DNA of 64,000 bases from Streptomyces aurantiacus (GTDB lineage: Bacteria > Actinomycetota > Actinomycetes > Streptomycetales > Streptomycetaceae): assembly GCF_027107535.1 (NCBI RefSeq), contig NZ_CP114283.1:806001-870000 (forward strand), in the 5' to 3' direction. The notes beneath the pieces were generated by a model that worked only from the letters and a program-made list of their open reading frames with translations, ran no database searches and had not been told where the DNA came from. How positions within the stretch are numbered: position 1 is the stretch's first letter; every line of letters starts with the position of its first letter. The position numbers were made by a program, and so were the translations under genes. Below are positions 58,396-64,000 of the stretch, one piece after another.

Positions 58396-60039
58396 TCAGG
58401 ACCAGGTGAAGGCCGGGTTCACGTGCATGCAGGCCTCGTCGTTCGCGCCGTTGAGTGCCTCGGCCGACTCCGGGGTCCTGTCGTCCTCCTTGGGGGCCCG
58501 GTAGGTGTCGCCCTCACGCCAGTCCGCGCCCACGACCAGCGTGACGCCGGAGACGTTCGTCGACTTCTCCACCGAACTCAAAGGGATCCCGAGGGACTTG
58601 GCGAGTGCTTGGGCGTCTCCCTCAAGGTCGGCCTTCGGGTAGCGGACGACCGTCCTGTCCTCGCTCAGCGCGGCGGTCGTGTCGGCCGCGGCCTGGGTGA
58701 AGCCCTCTTGCACAAGCAGCCCCGCCACGGTGTTCGCGCGCCCGTTGGCCGGGCCCAGAACAGCGGTGCGCGTGCCGTTCTGCACCAGGACCGCGATCTC
58801 GTCTTCGGCGGCCGACGGATCGTCCGAGCCCTCGGTCTCCTTTTTCTTCTTGTCCTGACCGTCCAGTGCGATGTCCTCACGCACCAGCCGGAAGAGCTTC
58901 TGTGCATCCTCCGTGGGCTCCACCCGCACGCCGACGTACCGGTTCGGCATCGTGGTCATGGTGATGCGCTTCGGCTCCACCTTCCGCAGCTCGTTGCTGA
59001 GGTCGTAGAGCTTCTTGACCGTGTCGAGCTCCGGGTCGACGGTGATGGCCTCGGTGGCCTTCTCGGCGAGCCTGCGCAGTTTGTTCGGGCTGCTCAGCGT
59101 GGCGTTCTTCCGCAGCACCCGGATCATCGAGTTCATGTACTGGTGTTGCGCCTTGGCGCGGGCGAGGTCGCTGCCGTCCTCGAACCCGTAGCGCGTACGC
59201 AGCCACTGCAGGGCCTGCTTGCCCTTCACCGGATGCGTGCCCTCCTCCAGTTTCAGGCCCGAGCCCTCGCCCTTGCTGTTCTTGGAGTAGATGTTGGCGT
59301 CCACGCACACCGGCACACCGCCGATGGCATCGGCCATCGCCACCACACCCGCGAAGTCGATCTTCATGAAGTGGTCTATGCGGATGCCTGTGAGTTCTTG
59401 CCAGGTGGCCACCGTGCAACCGGGGCCGCCGTGCCCCAGGCTCTGGTTCGTCATCGTCCGGCCGTTGCTTGCCGGGTATTCCTTGTCGTTGTCGGGATCC
59501 GTGCACTTGGGGATCTGGACCAGTGTGTCGCGGGGCATGCTGATCACCGACATGTTGCTGCGGTCCGCGGACACGTGCAGCAACATCTGGACGTCCGCGA
59601 GTGGAGCCGCGCCAAATGTCTCCTTGGCACCGCCCAATTTCTGGTTCGCCTTGGAATCCCGCGCGTCGGAGCCGATGAGCAGGATGTTCAGTGGAGTCTG
59701 ACCGGCCGCATTGGGCGTCGGCTCGGCGAGCTCCTTGTCGCCCAGGTTCAGATCGTCGTTCTTGATCTTGCTGTTGAGGTGTTCGTAGTAGAGGTATCCC
59801 GCCCCGGCGGTGCCAAGTATCAGCACGGCCAGCACCGTCGCCGACCAGCGAAGCACCCGGCGTCTTCGGTGGGGCGCCGTTGTACCACCCCCGCCCCCGC
59901 GATGCCGTCTTCCGCCACGCGGATCGCTTGCAGAATCGTCTCTGCCGCCCGGGTCGCGCGGGCTGTCGTCCGCGCCGGGCTCTCTGTCATATCGGGCGCG
60001 TGATCGCGCCCCCTCCCCACGCAGACTGCTCTGCGTCAT
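58396..60039 (-). CDS. LCP-family protein with LytR_C domain
   Basis: This 547-aa protein has a long Arg/Gly/Asp-rich cytosolic tail (1-60), one anchor (about 65-85), an LCP domain (LNILLIGSDARDSKANQK, ADVQMLLHVSADRSN, VISMPRDTLVQIPKC, ALQWLRTRYGFEDGSDLAR) and a LytR_C domain (AVLVQNGTRTAVLGPANGRA to VTLVVGADWREGDTY). It should attach wall glycopolymers to peptidoglycan. The start ATG 60039 lies right behind AGGGAG on the minus strand. It is the first of three LCP genes in a row. Confidence 0.9.
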   Translation of the reverse strand: MTQSSLRGEGARSRARYDREPGADDSPRDPGGRDDSASDPRGGRRHRGGGGGTTAPHRRRRVLRWSATVLAVLILGTAGAGYLYYEHLNSKIKNDDLNLGDKELAEPTPNAAGQTPLNILLIGSDARDSKANQKLGGAKETFGAAPLADVQMLLHVSADRSNMSVISMPRDTLVQIPKCTDPDNDKEYPASNGRTMTNQSLGHGGPGCTVATWQELTGIRIDHFMKIDFAGVVAMADAIGGVPVCVDANIYSKNSKGEGSGLKLEEGTHPVKGKQALQWLRTRYGFEDGSDLARAKAQHQYMNSMIRVLRKNATLSSPNKLRRLAEKATEAITVDPELDTVKKLYDLSNELRKVEPKRITMTTMPNRYVGVRVEPTEDAQKLFRLVREDIALDGQDKKKKETEGSDDPSAAEDEIAVLVQNGTRTAVLGPANGRANTVAGLLVQEGFTQAAADTTAALSEDRTVVRYPKADLEGDAQALAKSLGIPLSSVEKSTNVSGVTLVVGADWREGDTYRAPKEDDRTPESAEALNGANDEACMHVNPAFTWS

Positions 60040-60074
60040 CTCCCTGCCTCCCCACCCTTGCGCCTGCTGCCAAC

Positions 60075-60118
60075 GACGGGCCTGCCGTGCGTCCTGTTAG
60101 ACGCACGGCAGGCCCGTC
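60075..60118 (-). terminator. Perfect 19-bp terminator
   Basis: Arms 60075-60093 and 60100-60118 with loop CTGTTA lie 3 bp past the stop of the LCP gene at 60122. It isolates the two LCP genes from each other. Confidence 0.8.
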
Positions 60119-60121
60119 AGG

Positions 60122-61864
60122 TCACTTGGCGCAGACAGCTTTGTCAGCTGTTGACTTGTCGATCTCTTCCGGTGCTGTCGCCGGAACGGTGAGGGGTACC
60201 CCAGCCCCCTGGAAATCCTCACCGAGCGTCAAGGTCATCGCTGGCAGTCCCTGCGAGTTCTTGACGCTCTTGCCCGGCTTCAGGGCCGAGGCCGCCAACC
60301 CCATGACGTCGGCGAGTTTGCGTGCCTGGTCTGCTTGATCGGGAGCGTACTCGAGTGTGGTCTTCGCGATGCTCTTGCCGGCGTTTCCCCCGTTCTCCGA
60401 CTTGAGTACGCCCTCCTCGAGTTGCAGCCAGCTCAGGGTCTCCTGCGCGGAGCCCGCAGCCGCGCCGCCGTTGAACACCTGCACCCGCACGTCGGCCGCA
60501 GCCGCCCTGTCCCCCTTCAGCCGAGCGGCCACCTCGGCCTTCTCCTTCTTCTTCTGCTGTTTGACCGCGGTGAGCGACACGTCGTTCCTGATCAGGCTGA
60601 ACAGCTCTTTGGCGTTCGGCTCTTTGAGGACGACTGTCGCCTTGACCTTCTCGGCCGGGTTGTCGATCACCGGAACCGTGGTGAAGGACAGGTTCTTGGT
60701 ATCGAACTTCCCGAGTTCCAGGCCCAGGTCACGGAGCCTGGTGATGCTGCTGATCTTCGAGTCGACGGTCAGCGCCTGGGTGCCCGCCTCCGCCAGCTTC
60801 ACCAGTTTCGTCGGGCTGGTGAGGGTGCCCTTCGACTTGAGCTTGCGCATGAGCGAGCTGAGGAACTGCTGCTGGATCTCGATCCGGCTCAGGTCGCCGC
60901 CGAAGCCCACGGAGTGACGGGTCCGGACGAAGGCGAGTGCTTCTTCGCCTTCGATGCTGTGCTTGCCCTTGGACAGCTTGAGCTTGGAATCCGGGTCGTC
61001 GATGTCCTTGGCCAGGCAGACGTCGACGCCCTCGACCGCCGTGGTCAGCGTTTTGACCGCATTGAAGTCGGCGATCATGAAGTGGTCCAGCTTGATACCG
61101 GTCAGCTCGGTGACGGTCCGCATCGTGCAACTCGGCGTCCGCCCTTCCTGACCGAGGCTGTTGTTGAAGCGGATGCCCGGTTGCCCAGGGATGACCTTGG
61201 TCGAACCGTCCTCCTGTGTCGTCGGACAGTCCGGAATATCCGTGATCAGGTCGCGCGGAATGCTCAACGCGGTCGCGTTCGTGCGGTCCTTCGAGACGTG
61301 CAGCACAACCGTGGTGTCGGCGTGCCCGGCGCTTCCGGAGTCGCCGTAGCCACTGTTCCCGCTACCCGTGCGCTTGTCCGTGCCCACCAGCAGGACGTTG
61401 ATCGCCCGGTCCTTGCTGAAGCCGCCGGTACCCGCGCCGTCGTCGGAGACGGACGTGATGTTGTCGTTGAGGTGCTTCCAGTAGAGGTACCCGGCCGTAC
61501 TGGCGCCGACGAGCAGGAAGGCCATCGTGCCGCCCGTCCAGACCAGGATTTTCTTGCCCCTGGACTGGTTGGGCCGGCCCTTGCGGCGGCCGGGCGGAGG
61601 GCCCTGCGGCGCGCGTCGTCTGCGCGGTCCGGGCACGCCCGGCTCCGGCGCCTCCTCCGGTGTCCGCTGTCGCTCCCGGCCCGGCGCCGCGCGCCCCCGC
61701 GAGGGCGTGGCACCGCCCGCCGTTCTGCGAGCGCGGGGACCGGGGACCGCTGACTGCGGTGCGGAAGCCTGCAGTCGCAGTTCGTAGTCGCCGGTGCTCG
61801 GGTTGAGTACCCACTGGTCTGCGGGGTCGATATCGTCCGCCCGCCCACGGCCTTGCGCGTCCAC
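60122..61864 (-). CDS. LCP-family protein with LytR_C domain
   Basis: This 580-aa LCP protein has a Pro/Arg-rich tail of about 115 residues (with DQWVLNPSTGDYELRL), one anchor (about 120-140) and the LCP domain: INVLLVGTDKRTGSGNSG, ADTTVVLHVSKDRTN, ALSIPRDLITDIPDCP, ALAFVRTRHSVGFGGDLSR. The LytR_C domain is VRVQVFNGGAAAGSAQETLS to LTLGEDFQGAGVP. I chose GTG 61864, behind GGAGGA, over an in-frame TTG at 61936. Confidence 0.88.
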   Translation of the reverse strand: MDAQGRGRADDIDPADQWVLNPSTGDYELRLQASAPQSAVPGPRARRTAGGATPSRGRAAPGRERQRTPEEAPEPGVPGPRRRRAPQGPPPGRRKGRPNQSRGKKILVWTGGTMAFLLVGASTAGYLYWKHLNDNITSVSDDGAGTGGFSKDRAINVLLVGTDKRTGSGNSGYGDSGSAGHADTTVVLHVSKDRTNATALSIPRDLITDIPDCPTTQEDGSTKVIPGQPGIRFNNSLGQEGRTPSCTMRTVTELTGIKLDHFMIADFNAVKTLTTAVEGVDVCLAKDIDDPDSKLKLSKGKHSIEGEEALAFVRTRHSVGFGGDLSRIEIQQQFLSSLMRKLKSKGTLTSPTKLVKLAEAGTQALTVDSKISSITRLRDLGLELGKFDTKNLSFTTVPVIDNPAEKVKATVVLKEPNAKELFSLIRNDVSLTAVKQQKKKEKAEVAARLKGDRAAAADVRVQVFNGGAAAGSAQETLSWLQLEEGVLKSENGGNAGKSIAKTTLEYAPDQADQARKLADVMGLAASALKPGKSVKNSQGLPAMTLTLGEDFQGAGVPLTVPATAPEEIDKSTADKAVCAK

Positions 61865-62122
61865 GGTTGCTTGAGTCCTCCGTCGGGGCCACGCGGCGTC
61901 TTTCCCCCTCAAAAGACGCTCGGTCAGTCGGTCCAACCAGTGCGCGACCTCAGGACAGACCTCGTGGCCGGGTGCACCGGATCGCTCACACTATCCGCCC
62001 CGTTCGGCGTCAAGCGACGACGGTGACAAATTCCACGTCCCTACAACCGGGCAATCCACCCAATTCTTTGAACGTACGTTCCCTCTCTTGGTGCGCCCTT
62101 TACTCAGAGGGCTGTTCGGGCG
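61865..62122 (-). promoter_or_regulatory. LCP intergenic region with GAACGTACGTTC palindrome
   Basis: This 258-bp spacer upstream of the 60122 gene is relatively A/T-rich near 62025-62085. It contains the perfect 12-bp palindrome GAACGTACGTTC (62070-62081), a possible operator. I see no clear -35/-10 pair and no terminator for the upstream LCP gene. Confidence 0.35.
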
Positions 62123-63493
62123 TCAACCGCACGCGTCCTCGGCGGCCGTGTTCCCCCGGAAAGTCGGCGCGGGACTCGTGGCGGGCGAAGGACCGGCGGG
62201 CCGTTTTGCGCCTGATGTGCCGTCCTGCGGTTCCGCCGGGCCCGAGTCGCGTTCGTAGCGCCCTTCTTGGCCCTCGTCACCCTGCTGAAAAGGCGCGTAG
62301 TCGTACGAATCGCCCTGTGAGTCACCGGATGTGTCCTCGGTGCCCTCGCTCTCACCCGGTGTCGTACGGCTCCACTTTTCGCCGGAATCCTCCGGAAGTT
62401 CCCTGGTGACCTCCAACGGCGCGTCCGTGCGCAGCCGTTCGAAGAGTTTCTCCGCCTCGGGTTCCACGAGCTGGTCGCGATTGGCGTTGTAGGCGTACGA
62501 CTCCCTCGGCACGGTGAGGAATTGCACCCGTTCGGTGGGGATGTTGCGCATGCCGCGCACCAGGTCGTAAAGGCCCCGCAGGCTCGCCAGCCCGGGGTCG
62601 GTGGTGAGCGACGACGTCGCCGCGTCCAGCACGGGATAGAGCTTCACCGGATTCAGCAGGACGTCGTTGCTGCGCACCTTGTTGACCAGCGCGCCCAGGA
62701 AACGCTGCTGGCGGTCCATCCGGTCGGTGTCGCTGCCGTCGCCGATGGTCTTGCGGGCGCGTACATAGCCGAGGGCCTGTTCGCCGTTGAGCCGCACCTT
62801 GCCCGCGGGCAGCCGCAGCTTGGCCGCGGGATCGTCGATCGGCTCCTTGAGGCACACCTCGACGCCGTCCACCGCGTCGACCATGTCCTTGAACCCGTGG
62901 AAGTCGACCACCATGTGGTGGTCGACCCGAACGCGGGTCAGTTTCTCGACCGTCCGGATCGTGCAGGCCGAACCGCCCCTCTGGAAGGCGTAGTTGAACA
63001 TCGCGAACAGGGGCTCGGTGCGGGTGCCGTCGGGCCGGCGGCAGCTCGGTACGTCCACCATCAGGTCGCGGGGGAGGGAGACGGCGGTCGCGCTGCGCCG
63101 GTTCGCCGCCAGGTGCAGCAGGATCGTGGTGTCGGAGCGCTCGGTGCCGGAGTCCCGGCCGTACTTGCCGTTCCCGTCCCCCGACCGCGAGTCCGAGCCG
63201 ATCAGCAGGATGTTCTGCGCGTCCCGCACCAGCGAGGTGGGCCGCTCCTTGTCGTACCGGGCGAGCTCGGCGGCGGTGTCGTCGTCCGACGTGATGTTGC
63301 CGTTCAGCTTCTCGTACACCGCCCACCCGGCTCCCGCCGCGGCCACGAGGACCACGGCGGTGCCGATGCCCGCGTACCGCAGCCACCGCCGGCGGCGCCG
63401 GGCGGCACCGGCTCCGGTGGCGGACGCGCCCACGCCGGGCCCGACCACCCCCTCGCCGTGCGTGCCTCCGTTACCGCTCACGCCACGCTCCAC
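62123..63493 (-). CDS. LCP-family protein with Ser/Pro/Gly-rich C-terminal tail
   Basis: This 456-aa protein has one anchor (about 40-60) and an LCP domain with AQNILLIGSDSRSGDGNGK, RSDTTILLHLAANRRS, AVSLPRDLMVDVPSC and ALGYVRARKTIGDGSDTDR. Instead of LytR_C it has a disordered tail of about 90 residues (SEGTEDTSGDSQGDSYDYAP, ending in EDACG). The start may be GTG 63493 or GTG 63481, as AGGAGGG is very close to the first. It lies next to a TIGR03089-like gene. Confidence 0.85.
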   Translation of the reverse strand: MERGVSGNGGTHGEGVVGPGVGASATGAGAARRRRRWLRYAGIGTAVVLVAAAGAGWAVYEKLNGNITSDDDTAAELARYDKERPTSLVRDAQNILLIGSDSRSGDGNGKYGRDSGTERSDTTILLHLAANRRSATAVSLPRDLMVDVPSCRRPDGTRTEPLFAMFNYAFQRGGSACTIRTVEKLTRVRVDHHMVVDFHGFKDMVDAVDGVEVCLKEPIDDPAAKLRLPAGKVRLNGEQALGYVRARKTIGDGSDTDRMDRQQRFLGALVNKVRSNDVLLNPVKLYPVLDAATSSLTTDPGLASLRGLYDLVRGMRNIPTERVQFLTVPRESYAYNANRDQLVEPEAEKLFERLRTDAPLEVTRELPEDSGEKWSRTTPGESEGTEDTSGDSQGDSYDYAPFQQGDEGQEGRYERDSGPAEPQDGTSGAKRPAGPSPATSPAPTFRGNTAAEDACG

Positions 63494-63668
63494 CCCTCCT
63501 GCCGTTCGGAACCTGCCCCTACGACCATCACCCGGCCGGGGGCGGGGGGCTTCGGGGGAGGGGCCGAACGGGGGACGGGGCGGGGGATGCGGCGGGGCGG
63601 GCGGGCCGAGGTCTCCCGGCCCGCCGCGCGGGCGAGGGAAACCGCCCCCGCCCGGGCGGCGAATCCGC

Positions 63669-64000
63669 TCAGCGAGCCGTGGAGGTGACCCGCTCGCTCT
63701 CGATCCGCTTGGCCAGCGCGTCGCCCCCGAGCTCTTCGAGGTTCCGGCACAGCACCACGGACCCGCCGGCGGCCAGCGGCGCGTAGAGGCCGGCGCTCAG
63801 CCCGTCCCACGTGTCGTACGAGAGCGCGGACAACAGCCGGGACCCGGGCCCCGTCAGGTCGAGCCCGGGAGCGTCGGCCCGAGCCCGCTCGACGACCTCC
63901 GCCCCCGTCAGCTCCGCCCCGGCCACGACCAGCGCGGCACTCTCCGGGTCCACCGGGCCGTACGGCCGGAAGGCGTCACCCTGACCGGGCACCTCGACGG
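63669..64000 (-). CDS. TIGR03089-like protein, C-terminal part (partial)
   Basis: Only the last 110 codons lie in the window, and the frame is open to the edge. Readable blocks are ALVVAGAELTGAEVVERARA, RLLSALSYDTWDGLSAGLYA and PLAAGGSVVLCRNL. They fit my memory of TIGR03089, actinobacterial proteins with weak similarity to AMP-binding enzymes that are often beside LCP genes. No catalytic motif can be judged from this fragment. The 175-bp spacer to the LCP gene is GC-rich with no other feature. Confidence 0.6.
   Translation of the reverse strand, partial: VEVPGQGDAFRPYGPVDPESAALVVAGAELTGAEVVERARADAPGLDLTGPGSRLLSALSYDTWDGLSAGLYAPLAAGGSVVLCRNLEELGGDALAKRIESERVTSTAR

Noticed and set aside
1..64000. 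tRNA or rRNA genes
   Set aside because: I looked for T-loop GGTTCGAATCC-like motifs and acceptor-stem pairing in the intergenic regions and found none convincing.

Overview
This window is a piece of a high-GC actinobacterial chromosome, almost certainly Streptomyces. The evidence is the strong third-position GC bias, frequent GTG and TTG starts, the secY-adk-map-infA-rpmJ-rpsM-rpsK-rpoA-rplQ-truA gene order, GT-C type glycosyltransferases with Gln/Tyr/Pro-rich tails, six LytR-CpsA-Psr (LCP) proteins and a CGNR zinc-finger regulator. I see no tRNA, rRNA, CRISPR array, prophage or insertion sequence.

Layout. 1-6406 is the distal end of the spc/alpha ribosomal supercluster, ending with rplQ and truA. 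6597-13964 is a translationally coupled surface-glycan locus: a cellulose-synthase-like GT2, a GH26 lipoprotein, two polytopic GT-C-like proteins and a polyprenol-phosphate-mannose-synthase-like GT2. It is closed by a perfect 17-bp terminator. 14078-32618 is a housekeeping block: rplM-rpsI, amino-sugar synthesis (glmM, glmS), coaA, acpS, nnr, an L,D-transpeptidase, alr, and the t6A/N-acetylation set tsaE, tsaB, rimI, tsaD. 32633-39482 is a sugar-uptake cassette (substrate-binding protein, two permeases, GH3 glycosidase) with a divergent LacI regulator, arranged like the bxl xylobiose operon. 39636-50878 holds LCP proteins, a catalytically degenerate M19 dipeptidase homologue, a CGNR regulator facing a glyoxalase-fold protein, a UDP-sugar dehydrogenase, an acyl-CoA dehydrogenase, a thioesterase and a GT2. 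50953-58314 looks like an accessory island. 58396-63493 is a run of three LCP genes, followed by a truncated TIGR03089-like gene at the window edge.

The most interesting part is 51485-58314. Two divergent operons each pair a small secreted Cys-containing protein (I36 / beta-gamma-crystallin-like) with a paralogous lipoprotein that carries a conserved four-cysteine core. The rightward operon adds a complete MacAB-type exporter: a peptidoglycan-binding adaptor, an ATPase and an FtsX-like permease. I propose a coupled export/secreted-protein/surface-lipoprotein system; its function is unknown.

Other points: an iron-box-like palindrome sits over the -10 of a previously hidden 59-codon ORF (29014-29193). 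An array of GTTAC/GTAAC sites lies between the CGNR gene and its divergent neighbour. At least thirteen start codons lie 6-8 nt behind a -10 element, suggesting leaderless mRNAs. A GC-rich intergenic repeat family occurs at six or more sites.
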